Assembly (NCBI RefSeq): GCF_038502225.1
Contig: NC_091323.1
Location: 26,948,737 to 27,012,736, forward strand
Direction of reading: 5' to 3'
From: Cherax quadricarinatus
Taxonomy: Eukaryota > Arthropoda > Malacostraca > Decapoda > Parastacidae
DNA length: 64,000 bases
The notes under the pieces are model-generated. The model made no database searches, was not told the origin of the DNA, and worked only from the letters and a program-made list of their open reading frames with translations. Both the position numbers and the translations under genes were made by a program. This document shows, in pieces, positions 9,857-20,476 of the stretch; position 1 is the first letter of the stretch, and each line of letters opens with the position of its first letter.

Positions 9857-12712
9857 GCAGTGGTAGATGTGCCAACTGCTAGGTGCAGCAGTGGTAGACG
9901 TGCCCACTGCAAGGTGCAGCAGTGGTAGACGTGCCCACTGCAAGGTGCAGCAGTGGCAGACGTGCCCATCACTAGGTGCAGCAGTGGTAGACGTGCCCAT
10001 CACTAGGTGCAGCAGTGGTAGACGTGCCCATCACTAGGTGCAGCAGTGGTAGACGTGCCCATCACTAGGTGCAGCAGTGGTAGACGTGCCCATCACTAGG
10101 TGCACCAGTGGTAGACGTGCCCATCACTAGGTGCAGCAGTGGTAGACGTGCCCATCACTAGGTGCAGCAGTGGTAGACGTGCCCATCACTAGGTGCAGCA
10201 GTGGTAGACGTGCCCATCACTAGGTGCAGCAGTGGTAGACGTGCCCATCACTAGGTGCAGCAGTGGTAGACGTGCCCATCACTAGGTGCAGCAGTGGTAG
10301 ACGTGCCCATCACTAGGTGCAGCAGTGGTAGACGTGCCCATCACTAGGTGCAGCAGTGGTAGACGTGCCCATCACTAGGTGCAGCAGTGGTAGACGTGCC
10401 CATCACTAGGTGCAGCAGTGGTAGACGTGCCCATCACTAGGTGCAGCAGTGGTAGACGTGCCCATCACTAGGTGCAGCAGTGGTAGACGTGCCCATCACT
10501 AGATGCAGCAGTGGTAGACGTGCCCACCACTAGATGCAGCAGTGGTAGACGTGCCCACCACTAGATGCAGCAGTGGTAGACGTGCCCACTGCAAGGTGCA
10601 GCAATGGTAGACGTGCCCATCACTAGGTGCAGCAGTGGTAGACGTGCCCATCACTAGGTGCAGCAGTGGTAGACGTGCCCATCACTAGGTGCAGCAGTGG
10701 TAGACGTGCCCACCACTAGATGCAGCAGTGGTAGACGTGCCCATCACTAGGTGCAGCAGTGGTAGACGTGCCCATCACTAGGTGCAGCAGTGGTAGACGT
10801 GCCCATCACTAGGTGCAGCAGTGGTAGACGTGCCCACCACTAGATGCAGCAGTGGTAGACGTGCCCACCACTAGATGCAGCAGTGGTAGACGTGCCCACC
10901 ACTAGATGCAGCAGTGGTAGACGTGCCCACCACTAGATGCAGCAGTGGTAGACGTGCCCACCACTAGATGCAGCAGTGGTAGACGTGCCCACTGCAAGGT
11001 GCAGCAATGGTAGACGTGCCCATCACTAGGTGCAGCAGTGGTAGACGTGCCCATCACTAGGTGCAGCAGTGGTAGACGTGCCCACCACTAGATGCAGCAG
11101 TGGTAGACGTGCCCACCACTAGATGCAGCAGTGGTAGACGTGCCCATCACTAGGTGCAGCAGTGGTAGACGTGCCCATCACTAGGTGCAGCAGTGGTAGA
11201 CGTGCCCATCACTAGGTGCAGCAGTGGTAGACGTGCCCATCACTAGGTGCAGCAGTGGTAGACGTGCCCATCACTAGGTGCAGCAGTGGTAGACGTGCCC
11301 ATCACTAGGTGCAGCAGTGGTAGACGTGCCCATCACTAGGTGCAGCAGTGGTAGACGTGCCCATCACTAGGTGCAGCAGTGGTAGACGTGCCCATCACTA
11401 GGTGCAGCAGTGGTAGACGTGCCCATCACTAGGTGCAGCAGTGGTAGACGTGCCCATCACTAGGTGCAGCAGTGGTAGACGTGCCCATCACTAGATGCAG
11501 CAGTGGTAGACGTGCCCACCACTAGATGCAGCAGTGGTAGACGTGCCCACCACTAGATGCAGCAGTGGTAGACGTGCCCACTGCAAGGTGCAGCAATGGT
11601 AGACGTGCCCATCACTAGGTGCAGCAGTGGTAGACGTGCCCATCACTAGGTGCAGCAGTGGTAGACGTGCCCATCACTAGGTGCAGCAGTGGTAGACGTG
11701 CCCACCACTAGATGCAGCAGTGGTAGACGTGCCCATCACTAGGTGCAGCAGTGGTAGACGTGCCCATCACTAGGTGCAGCAGTGGTAGACGTGCCCACCA
11801 CTAGATGCAGCAGTGGTAGACGTGCCCATCACTAGGTGCAGCAGTGGTAGACGTGCCCATCACTAGGTGCAGCAGTGGTAGACGTGCCCATCACTAGGTG
11901 CAGCAGTGGTAGACGTGCCCACCACTAGATGCAGCAGTGGTAGACGTGCCCACCACTAGATGCAGCAGTGGTAGACGTGCCCACCACTAGATGCAGCAGT
12001 GGTAGACGTGCCCACCACTAGATGCAGCAGTGGTAGACGTGCCCACCACTAGATGCAGCAGTGGTAGACGTGCCCACTGCAAGGTGCAGCAATGGTAGAC
12101 GTGCCCATCACTAGGTGCAGCAGTGGTAGACGTGCCCATCACTAGGTGCAGCAGTGGTAGACGTGCCCACCACTAGATGCAGCAGTGGTAGACGTGCCCA
12201 CCACTAGATGCAGCAGTGGTAGACGTGCCCATCACTAGGTGCAGCAGTGGTAGACGTGCCCATCACTAGGTGCAGCAGTGGTAGACGTGCCCACCACTAG
12301 ATGCAGCAGTGGTAGACGTGCCCACCACTAGATGCAGCAGTGGTAGACGTGCCCACCACTAGATGCAGCAGTGGTAGACGTGCCCACTGCAAGGTGCAGC
12401 AATGGTAGATGTGCCCATCACTAGGTGCAGCAGTGGTAGACGTGCCCATCACTAGGTGCAGCAGTGGTAGACGTGCCCACCACTAGATGCAGCAGTGGTA
12501 GACGTGCCCATCACTAGGTGCAGCAATGGTAGACGTGCCCATCACTAGGTGCAGCAGTGGTAGACGTGCCCATCACTAGGTGCAGCAGTGGTAGACGTGC
12601 TCATCACTAGGTGCAGCAGTGGTAGACGTGCCCATCACTAGGTGCAGCAGTGGTAGACGTGCCCATCACTAGGTGCAGCAGTGGTAGACGTGCCCACCAC
12701 TAGATGCAGCAG
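9857..12712 (+). repeat. 31-bp minisatellite, about 92 copies
   Basis: The unit begins GGTGCAGCAGTGGTAGACG and ends in one of three variants: CCCATCACTA, CCCACCACTA or CCCACTGCAA. The rare CACTGCAAGG/GCAATGG unit recurs at about 10587, 10990, 11579, 12075 and 12385; the intervals are 13, 19, 16 and 10 units. Neighbouring variant orders also recur, indicating block duplications inside the array. 31 is not a multiple of three, so no repeated protein is encoded. Confidence 0.95.
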
Positions 12713-13194
12713 CGCTTGCTACTCAAGGGTTGGCCAAGACATTATGTTAATACACTGTATTTACTGTCTGAGAAGTAGTTCGTCCTGCTTGCATATCCTG
12801 ACGGTGTTGTGTGGAAACATCAGTGTCTTCACCGCTAAGGTTCACGACTTTGTGACATAACTGGAACCGTTTTCGAGGGCGGGTCTATCCTCACAACCTG
12901 GCCAAGCTTCCCTCTTAACTGCTTGATCAAGCAGGCTGTTACTGCTATCGACCCACAGGCATACATAACCATCTTATTCCCGAGCACTTCAAATTGTCAA
13001 CAGTTGTTCTCTAAAGTCCCTAAGATATGACTTTTTTTTGTGTGATCACAACTAAACCATTAACTGTGAATTGTTCCAGCTACATAAGAACATAAAGGGT
13101 TACGTTGTATGCATGTATATACGTATGTATGCAAAATAGCTAGCGAGAAAACGGTGAAATTCCAAGCGTTTTCGTCATTTCTCACATTACCAAG
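12713..13194. other. Mostly unique; LINE-tail fragment near 12890-12975
   Basis: CTGCTTGATCAAGCAGGCTGTTACTGCT near 12922 resembles, on the minus strand, the shared 3' tail of LINE-B and SINE copies. Nothing else recognised. Confidence 0.4.
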
Positions 13195-13209
13195 GAATAG
13201 TAAAAATAA

Positions 13210-13364
13210 CAAAAAGGCACAATACCGTGACTGGAACGATACACAAATAACCCGCACATAAAAGAGAGAAGCTTACGACGACGTTTCGGTCCGACTTTGT
13301 CAATGGTCCAAGTCGGACCGAAACGTCGTCGTAAGCTTCTCTCTTTTATGTGCGGGTTATTTGT
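13210..13364 (-). mobile_element. HHR-related palindromic element, GGTCC subfamily
   Basis: Two near-perfect arms (starting about 13246 and ending 13364) carry the stem GGTCC-AAGTC-GGACC followed by GAAACGTCGTCG. The flanks share GAATAGTAAAAATAA (13195-13209 and 13365-13379), 15 bp. The 3' tail on the left, read on the minus strand, ends CACGGTATTGTGCC, the same hairpin as in the element at 9211. The CUGANGA box is replaced by TTGTCAA. Confidence 0.8.
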
Positions 13365-13396
13365 GAATAGTAAAAATAATGGGACAACAGAAGACT

Positions 13397-13733
13397 TGAA
13401 AGTTAAGACACATGTGCAACATCTGGATATCTTTATTGTAGACGTTTCGCCATCCAGTGGCTTCATCAGTACAGATTCTAGGACATAATTACAAGACAGT
13501 AGAACTATATACAAAAGATGAGGTAATCAGTCCCTCAGCCTTTGAGTTAGGGTTCACAGCATCGTGGTGGTGGAGAATCTGGTGCAAAGGCAAGAAGACT
13601 GGCGATTATATAGGCGTCAGTGGATAAGGACGTGTAGAAGACGAGGGCATAGTCACTGGTAGGCGGGATTCCACAGTGGAAGTAGGTCCTTCCCAAAGGG
13701 ATGGGTTAGTTGTAGCAGCCGTGCAGTTTAAAA
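13397..13733 (-). mobile_element. HHR element E3, single minus-strand unit
   Basis: Minus-strand copy of the E1-type unit, lacking an inverted partner. It runs from the GTCTTAACTTTC block through the ribozyme and TATA region and stops inside the body at 13733. It carries the most canonical ribozyme core in the window. Confidence 0.75.
13437..13473 (-). ncRNA. Hammerhead ribozyme motif with canonical core
   Basis: On the minus strand: stem I TGTA, core CTGATGA, one extra A, stem II GCCA-CTGGA-TGGC, GAA, stem III AC/GT without loop, C at the cleavage position, then TACA closing stem I. C3, U4, G5, A6, G8, A9, G12, A13 and A14 are all as required for a hammerhead, and the cleavage triplet is GUC. 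The insertion of A after A9 and the minimal stem III are the unusual points; dimer formation through the ACGT palindrome is possible. Confidence 0.7.
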
Positions 13734-13736
13734 ACT

Positions 13737-13849
13737 GTAGTGTAAAGCACCCTTCTGGCAAGACAGTGATGGAGTGAATGATGGTGAAAGTTTTCCTTTT
13801 TCGGGCCACCCTGCCTTGGTGGGAATCGGCCAGTGTGTTAATAAATAAT

Positions 13850-13856
<7 letters not shown>
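13737..13856 (+). repeat. Interspersed repeat R2 (GGGCCACCCTGCC family)
   Basis: The block around GGGCCACCCTGCCTTGGTGG and GAATCGGCCAGTGTG also occurs inverted at 62670-62780. It ends in an AATAAATA/TA tail. Non-coding dispersed repeat of unknown class. Confidence 0.75.

Positions 13857-13927
<71 letters not shown>
13854..13927. repeat. (TA)n microsatellite
   Basis: Uninterrupted TA repeat following R2. Confidence 0.97.
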
Positions 13928-13929
<2 letters not shown>

Positions 13930-13930
<1 letters not shown>

Positions 13931-14412
13931 AGAACGAGCACTGCAGCAGGCATACTGGCCCATCCTAGCCATACTCATTCATGAGTGATCCTACTCTGGA
14001 TTTTGTTCCACTCTTTCACAAGTCTAACTTTGAACCCATTGCTGCGAGTCCTGTCAAGGTTAGATATTTTTAGCAAGATATTTATACCCTCTTTATTCCT
14101 GTTTTCGATTTATACACCTCCATCATATCCCCCAAATCCTGTGCCTTTCTGCCGAGGGCAGACTGTGTCCTCAAGCTTTCCTCGTTGGGAAGGTTTTTTC
14201 ATATATGGGATCAATTTTGTCATCCTTCTCTGTACGTTTTCCAACGCATTTATGTCCCTTCTGTAATACAGTGACCAGAACTGAGCAGCATAATCTAAAT
14301 GAGGCCTAACCAACGTTATATAGAGTTCAAAAATAACCTGGTGACTCCTGTTATTTATACTTCTTGATATGGAGCCAAGAATTCTATTCGCTATATTGTG
14401 AACACTTAACAC
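13930..14412 (-). pseudogene. CR1-like ORF2 C-terminal fragment
   Basis: The minus strand encodes residues like ANRILGSISRSINNRS and VRPHLDYAAQFWSLYY, matching the C-terminal thumb and tail region of the intact CR1 ORF2 at 48686-51631, but diverged. The frame breaks after about 100 codons, while CR1 sequence continues to about 13930, including the GGGCCAGTATGCC-type 3' end. This is an older, truncated copy. Confidence 0.8.
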
Positions 14413-14652
14413 AGTTGTGACCGGCCGTCTACCACCGAGTCAGGATCACCTGAAAAAGAGGGAACAGAAGTTTTTATTTTTACATTTAATAATTTACAAA
14501 GAAGGGGTTGCTAGCCTCTTGCTATTATTTATAGATAACGTACAAAGAGTACTGGTAAAAGTCTAAACTATTATACGATTGTTATACTCCTCGCAGTATC
14601 TGAGAACTTTACATATTACCAATTTTAACACTAAATGAAAGTGGACCTTAAG

Positions 14653-14932
14653 GACACGTAAGTTCTCCCGTCTTCTAATAACAAGTTCATTTTTCACTGT
14701 AATCTACCTTGTCCATAATTACTATCGCATTTGCTTTGTTTCGTAAAGTGAAACTTTGCTCAGACCTCTGTAACACAATTGTCCTCAAAGATTTGTTAAG
14801 TTATACCATGAATTAAGGAAAGATCCTGGACTCACCTTACGAAACAAAGCAAATGGGATAGTAATTATGGACAATGTAGATTGTAGTGTAAAAATGAACA
14901 TGTTATTAGAAGACGGGGAACTTACGTGCCTC
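14653..14932. mobile_element. Foldback element FB1
   Basis: Two arms of about 100 bp (14653-14750 and 14831-14932) are inverted copies; both contain the TCCATAATTACTATC block and TTTCGTAA or its complement. The loop is about 80 bp. A second copy, FB2, lies at 61460-61855. No coding capacity or HHR motif. Confidence 0.75.
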
Positions 14933-15879
14933 TTGGTGTTTCGGTCCTGGACCTTGATTATTTCAAATACATTTGTAGTGATCATTGTCCCAGGAACGCA
15001 ATGTCTACAGTAAAGGTGTCCTAAGTTGTCGGCATTTACTACCTCTGGAGAAGTTATTGATATCTCGATCATGGGGTGGTAGCTCTCAGCAGGGGAACAT
15101 ATGTTTGGTCAGAGCAAGTTTGGAACAGACAGGGGTATCAGCTGTCTCGTATTCGGAACTTGGCTGTGGCTTCGGTTCCATGTGGTGCACAGTGTTCTGG
15201 CTGGTATCTGCAGATTGTAAGAAAAGTAGGGCTGAGGAGAAGGAAGAGCGTGGAGGCTGTAAAATTGACCTGGATAGATCGAAACTGAAAACTTGGGCAG
15301 GATAACGGCTCTTAGACTGTAAAACTGTGTAAAAAAAATAAATCCACGATGGCTGCTGGCAGTGGACATGGCACCACTGTCAGATATATGCACCATGGCT
15401 GGTCATCACACAGTTATGTAGCTTCATTACCGATGTAACAGTAAGACACCCGGTAGGAACACGTGGATGACTGGCTGATGATACAAGGATATACATGGCT
15501 GCTGGCTGACACGTCTTGTGCAGCTCGACACACCGGGACACTGGAGTAGATGCAACTAACCACATTTTTAAACAGTGTTGACTGGATGACTGGCCGTTGA
15601 GGGTTTACAGGTGGCACTAGCTGGTGGCATATACCAGCTGTCACTGTTCGTGGCTGCTTTGATTACACTTCACTTCTGCTGCTACGTTTTTTCCCACCAC
15701 TGTCAACTTTCAGGTTCTGTCATCCACCTGGTACCGCATTTTATCCCCCTCAGCCACCTTTTCTGTTGCCACCATTTAACTCCTTTCTGGCACTTACCTC
15801 ACCTCTGGCACCTTTCATACCATAGTAAATCTTCAAGCTGATGTCAACCAGGTCTTCCACTGGGGTACAGAAAGTATTA
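14933..15879. other. No recognised feature
   Basis: Overlapping ORFs of up to 106 codons on both strands show no motif and no repeat relationship in the window. Confidence 0.5.
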
Positions 15880-16345
15880 TTTTCAACAAGGATAAATTCT
15901 AGTTACTCCACGAGTGGAATTAAGTATAAGCACAAAGCATTCAGTAGCGTGGAATAGCAACGTAAGAGACTCGGAATAACGGTCAGACGTTTTTACAATA
16001 ATAAAAAAGTGCAACATTTTTATTAACATACTTGCTAGGAAAATGAGAGGCTGGAAAATAAAAACCTTCAAAACAAAGCAGTGCCAAGCTAGTGATGCTC
16101 TTTACGGCAACTGTATTCTCTAGACTGGAATAATACTGTACATTAATGGCTCCTTTTAAAGCAGGTGAAATTGTAGATCTGGAGACGGTGCAGATAACTC
16201 GCCGCCCACAACAGCTGAGTACCTAAATTATTGGTAACGCCTGAAATTCCTTGATCTGCACTCCCTGGAATAGGCGAAAATAATGTATCATAATTTATAC
16301 GTAGAAGATATTAGGACTGGTGCCTGGCACTCTGAGTATACTAGT
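15880..16345 (+). pseudogene. LINE fragment related to LINE-B
   Basis: Decayed coding sequence resembling the LINE C-terminal region: KTFKTKQC-like residues near 16060, then a block parallel to APFRAGEISELE of the 39795 copy, and a TLQERLNYWERL-like block. Many frameshifts. The assignment is by pattern and is less certain than for the other LINE-B copies. Confidence 0.5.
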
Positions 16346-16792
16346 GACAAAATACAAGTATATATGGGGTGGTAAGAGAAGACTGGTCTAGTGCTCACAT
16401 GGATTCTCGAAAGAATCTCTAGAAATTGTCTCTAGAAGACGATTCACAGTAGATATATAGATATATGCACTTGGTGCCGTGCTATATGTGATAGTTGCAT
16501 GGTGAAGCGGGATCAGGGAAGGGAGGGAAGCTGAAGCCTTACAGGTGTGGACGAATGGGGGAGGTAGGGGGGGGGTTGGATGTGAGGATGGGGGGAGAGA
16601 GTAGGGAACAGGTAGGCAGGTGGTTGGTGTGCTGCGCCAGTCCTGGTGGTGTTGTCCCACAGCAGTGGTGTGTTTCTCTCTCAACCTTTCCCACTTACTA
16701 TTCCTGTCTTCTCCCCTGCTTTCAACCATGTTTTCCTTCCCTCTCTCCCTTTTTTACTCCATATTCACCCCTTCCCAGGAGTCTTATTCGTT
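16346..16792. other. No gene recognised; G-rich patch
   Basis: 16500-16620 is strongly G-rich. No coding signal beyond low-complexity ORFs. Confidence 0.45.
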
Positions 16793-16882
16793 CCCAGGAG
16801 CCTCGCCCCCTTTCCAGGAGCCTCGCCCCCTTTCCAGGAGCCTCGCCCCCTTTCCAGGAGCCTCGCCCCTTCCCAGGAGCCT
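16793..16882 (+). repeat. 20-bp minisatellite, about 4.5 copies
   Basis: The unit is CCAGGAGCCTCGCCCCCTTT. Edge copies carry CCCAGGAGTC or CCTTCCCAGG variants. Confidence 0.9.
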
Positions 16883-17457
16883 CCCAGTAAACATTGCTCG
16901 CTCATCAGCCCAATACTCGTGGATGAAGCGTGGGCAGTTTAAGTGTAGTGATCATATAACGCCTGAAGAATGGGAGGCATTCGGCTTCAGTCCAAGAACT
17001 GAGAAGATAAGCCCACTTCCTTGGATCAAGAACCTCCCACCAGCATCAAGAACCTAGAGGAATGTTCAGCAAGCCGAAGAAAAACCAAACTTAACATCAC
17101 TGGTCAGAGTACAGGCTGCTGCTGGTACTGCCCCCAGTAGCGTGGTTCAGCTCACTTGTTAAACTCTAAGCAGTGCAAGTGTCATTATACTGATGGTATA
17201 CAATACAATGTTGATAAGATAACCTCGTTGTCCACTCTGTAATGAATTGAAAAAGCCACTGATTGGCTTAACGTCTTCGTAACGAAGATATCCTGGATAC
17301 CTGTGTTATTCATCAGTGCGTGTGTTGAAAACAGCCTGGAGTAGGGTACTGGGCGTGAAGAGTGGCGCTAACGAGGTACCTTCTACTTGACTATGATTTA
17401 CACTTGGTAATTAGTGCTGGCTGGACAGGTAGGTAATGGGGAGGGGGAGAGAGAGAG

Positions 17458-17460
<3 letters not shown>
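16883..17460. other. Unique sequence with a decayed HHR relic at 17240-17310
   Basis: At 17247-17276 GAATTGAAAAAGCCACTGATTGG then TTAACGTC retains the ribozyme layout, but GAAAC is lost. No gene identified. Confidence 0.4.
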
Positions 17461-17517
<57 letters not shown>

Positions 17518-17565
17518 ACGCACACGCACACGCACACGCACACGCACACGCACACGCGCGCGCCC
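17461..17565. repeat. (CA)n to (CACG)n microsatellite
   Basis: CA repeat passing into CACACG repeats and a CGCGCG patch. Confidence 0.97.
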
Positions 17566-18502
17566 ACAGGTAGGAGGCAAAATAGGGTGTTAGTCGAGTC
17601 TCTGATCATAGTAAACATACATTGGGGAAGTTAGTGTGTGTATATACAGAGAGAAGTATATCTACAAATTCTTGATTGGTGGTTCTCACGTGAAAGCTAA
17701 ATGACCCTCGTGTATCCGATAATATTTAAACCTAGCTTGTCAGTATTTGGAAAGGGTGGTTGTGGGTGGACATGAGGTAGCCTTCAGGAGTGCATCACCC
17801 ACGATAATGCAGTATAGTTAGTTACACTGACCACACAACAGAACCACCGGATTCCATCCCGCAGCACCCACTTCCTTGCTCAGTTCACCAAACTCATGTT
17901 AGCATCACATTTGCGCCTCTGTTCTCAGAATACTGAATACAAGCTTTAGTTTTCAGCAGAATGTAACCTTTGAGTTAAAAGAATGTAAGTCTCAAACTGT
18001 AAGTTTCATGTTCATGGGAAAGAAGACTTGTCTGAAAGACATCCTCCGCCACTGGTTGGCGAAAGGTCTATGGTATAAAGATGCACAGATGTTGCACTTG
18101 TCTAATGTACGATCCTTCTGGGTTCTTAAGGGCCCCGTGTGCGTCACTGTATTCACATGTAAGTACTGTATTCCATTTTTCCAGGCTAGTTCGTACTTTG
18201 GTCTACGTACAGACTGGTCAGGTTAGTGAGTTTATTAAGGTACCGGTACATATAAATACAGTTGCACAAATTATCATACATAGTTATATGTGTGTAGATT
18301 ACTTAGGATAACCCTAAGAAAAGTCAGACATTTTCATTGGGCTCCATGGTTCTCAACAGGAAGGTCTGGCCCTCAGACGGTAATCTCCCAAACTATTTAT
18401 AGGTAATTTTCAGGCATTACTAAGCTGGAGAGATTTTGGTCAATGTGTGCAGGAAAATCTCGGTCTGTTGTTGTATGCAATATTTGAGATGATGTTCTGA
18501 GT
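17566..18502. other. Unique sequence with an HHR relic at 18028-18112
   Basis: GCCACTGGTTGGC followed by GAAAGGTC, AAAGATGCACAGATGTTGC and GTCTAATG is a decayed sense HHR unit. No gene identified. Confidence 0.4.
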
Positions 18503-18600
18503 GAGCCATGGTGGGCGTGTTGTAAGCCATGGTTGGCGTGTTGTAAGCCATGGTTGGCGTGTTGTAAGCCAGGGTGGGCGTGTTGTAAGCCAGGGTGGGG
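18503..18600 (+). repeat. 21-bp minisatellite, about 4.5 copies
   Basis: Unit GTGTTGTAAGCCATGGTTGGC with T/G variants. Confidence 0.9.
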
Positions 18601-18663
18601 CTTATATTTGTGGTCAGTGTATCATGGTCATGGTGTATAAATATACCTAGTTGGACGAATCTT

Positions 18664-18755
18664 GTAGCCAGCTGGCCCAATGGCTAGCTCATCGGTCTGG
18701 AGTTCCATGACTCTGTGGGCGTGCTGTAAGAGTGGGCGGCGGGCTCCTAGACATC
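18664..18755 (+). repeat. Possible decayed SINE head (tRNA-like A box)
   Basis: TGGCCCAATGGCTAGCTCATCGG resembles a tRNA D-arm/A-box region of a SINE. No intact B box follows, so it is a relic at best. Confidence 0.35.
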
Positions 18756-19436
18756 ATGTTTGAATATACACCGGAAATAAACCTGTAATAACCATTTAAT
18801 AGCCATATTGTTCACAAGACTTTAAACAATTTAAAGGGGGAAATGCAGCAGTAAGTTTATTAGAGGAAGGTAAGAGGGAGAGCAGCGGTGGGTGGGTGAG
18901 CTAGAGAGGGATGGAAGGGGGTGGAGGATGAATCAGCTGGAGAGAGTGAGGATGAAAATATTTCTCATAATTCTAAGATTTTGTAAACAGTGCTCAGTTG
19001 TTGTGGATCAAGACTTTCAAGTTAAAGACATGTATTACAGGGAACGTTTCTCGACTCGTGGTTTCTTTGTCTTAATTAGGACTGAAGAAACCAATCATGG
19101 CTAAATGCTTCGTTGAATAAATGTCCTGAACTGTTCATAAGAAACTATTCACATCTTGTGGGTATCTCAGTACCATTTTCTGTGATGTATGAGACGCTTG
19201 TGCAACATTTGGGTATCCTCTCATCTTCCACCTTTCTTCTCCGTATCGGACTTAGGTTTTCTAAACCATTTATACCATTTGCTATTGTTACCCATCTTTA
19301 TATCATCTATATAATGTGTGATGAATATGATGTATGCATCAGCAGTGTGTTGCTACCCTATTTTATATGACAGTTATGCAGTAGGGGGGGGGGGAAAGCT
19401 GTCGTATTCCATCACACAGGATAGGGCTCATAAAAG
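18756..19436. other. No gene; decayed HHR relic near 19020-19150
   Basis: At 19036-19145 a decayed palindrome (AACGTTTCTCGACTCGTGG ... GACTGAAGAAACC ... AATAAATGTCCTGAAC) matches the subfamily at 36116. A run of G at 19384-19394 follows. Confidence 0.4.
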
Positions 19437-19745
19437 GTGGAAAAAATAAACACGTAAATGAGATACTTTATTGACTACGTTTCGCCCACACAGTTGGCTT
19501 TATCAAGTCACAAACAGATCTGACTTGATAAATGTATCTTTACCTTTTATATACCTTTAATGAGTTGCGAGTCTTACTACTATCGGAGCCCGGCCATGGG
19601 CCACTCTTGTCTGGTGCTAGCCTGGTCATCCAGGCTGTTACTGCTGGAGACCAGCTGCCCCACATATCCACGACATCCTGTAAAGAATCGCATTATATTG
19701 CATTTGTTTATTTTTTCCATCGTGTCGGTATTTTATGCCTCATCT
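19437..19745 (-). mobile_element. HHR element fragments split by a LINE tail
   Basis: A minus-strand ribozyme motif at 19468-19510 (core TTGATAA, stem GCC-AAC..GTGGGC imperfect, GAAACGTAGTCAA) belongs to the GTCAA subfamily. A matching tail with GTCGGTATTTTATGCC lies at 19684-19745. Between them 19560-19680 holds a minus-strand LINE-B 3' tail. Confidence 0.6.
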
Positions 19746-19845
19746 CCATCGCTCATAAAAGGTTAAAATCTGTCATCCTGAGTTAGGTATGTTGGGGGGG
19801 GGGGAGAAACGAGGGTCAGACACGGGTAAACCATAACAAATTGTA

Positions 19846-20013
19846 TTAATGTTGGTAGAATTACCGACAATATGTTAGGTAAAAGGACAACTAATGTGAT
19901 ATTGTATTGTGGGAACGTTTCACTCTCTAGGAGCTTTATCAAGCTTGATAAAGCTCCTGGAAAGTGAAACGTTGCCACAAAATGTCACAGTAGTTGCACT
20001 TGTGTCCTTTTAC
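19846..20013 (-). mobile_element. Palindromic HHR element, GCTCC subfamily
   Basis: Arms meet at TATCAAGCTTGATA (about 19937-19950), a perfect palindrome. Both arms carry the TTGATAA-AGCTCC motif and GAAACGTT or GGGAACGTT. The left end holds the 3' hairpin (rc of GTCGGTAATTCTACC). Stem II is imperfect in this copy. Confidence 0.7.
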
Positions 20014-20098
20014 CTAACAAAGCACAACAAAGAGAGAAAGTAAGATGAGGTGGACCAACAACCTGGGGTGAGTGTTACTCTAGACCATGTCCATAAAG

Positions 20099-20476
20099 GT
20101 AAGACACATATGCAACAGTTAGGTATCTTTATTATGAAACGTTTCGCCTACACAGTAGGCTTCTTCAGTCAAGTACAGAAAAGTTGATAGAAGCAGAAGA
20201 TACTTGAAGACGATGTAATCAGTCCATCACCCTTAAAGTTTTGAGGTGGTCAGTCCCTCAGTCTGGAGAAGAGCATTGTTCCATAGTATGAAACAATATG
20301 GAGAAGAAGTGACTGATTACATCGTCTTCAAGTATCTTCTGCTTCTATCAACTTTTCTGTACTTGACTGAAGAAGCCTACTGTGTAGGCGAAACGTTTCA
20401 TAATAAAGATACCTAACTGTTGCATATGTGTCTTACCTAACAACCTGTCGGTATTTTATACCATTTTAATGTTCAA
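20099..20476 (+). mobile_element. HHR element E6 with 13-bp TSD
   Basis: Target-site duplication CATGTCCATAAAG is perfect (20086-20098 and 20477-20489). The antisense arm starts GTAAGACACATATGC; the sense arm ends with CAACCTGTCGGTATTTTATACC and TTTTAATGTTCA. Ribozyme motifs lie at 20131-20175 (minus) and 20360-20405 (plus): CTGAAGA, A, GCCTAC-TGT-GTAGGC, GAAACGT, T. Stem I is short here (TGA/TCA). The central part is deleted and carries no TATA box. Confidence 0.9.

Noticed and set aside
9857..12712. Coding repeat (for example a serine/threonine-rich protein) on the minus strand
   Set aside because: The 31-bp period shifts frame each unit and stops appear quickly.
16495..17057. Overlapping ORFs with PFPGASPPFQEPRP-type repeats
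   Set aside because: They are the 20-bp minisatellite read in different frames.
17391..17618. ORF with Cys-Val or Arg-Val runs
   Set aside because: Translation of the CA/CACG microsatellite; the same applies at 20918-21106 and 60331-60543.
19846..20013. Clear target-site duplication for this element
   Set aside because: Only a seven-base TAACAAA match is found, too short in this AT-rich context; the same caution applies to 34392 and 36116.
20139..20175. Palindromes around GAAACGTTTC as bacterial-type terminators or transcription-factor sites
   Set aside because: They are part of the hammerhead stem III/core region and occur with the flanking stems; nothing suggests a prokaryotic context.
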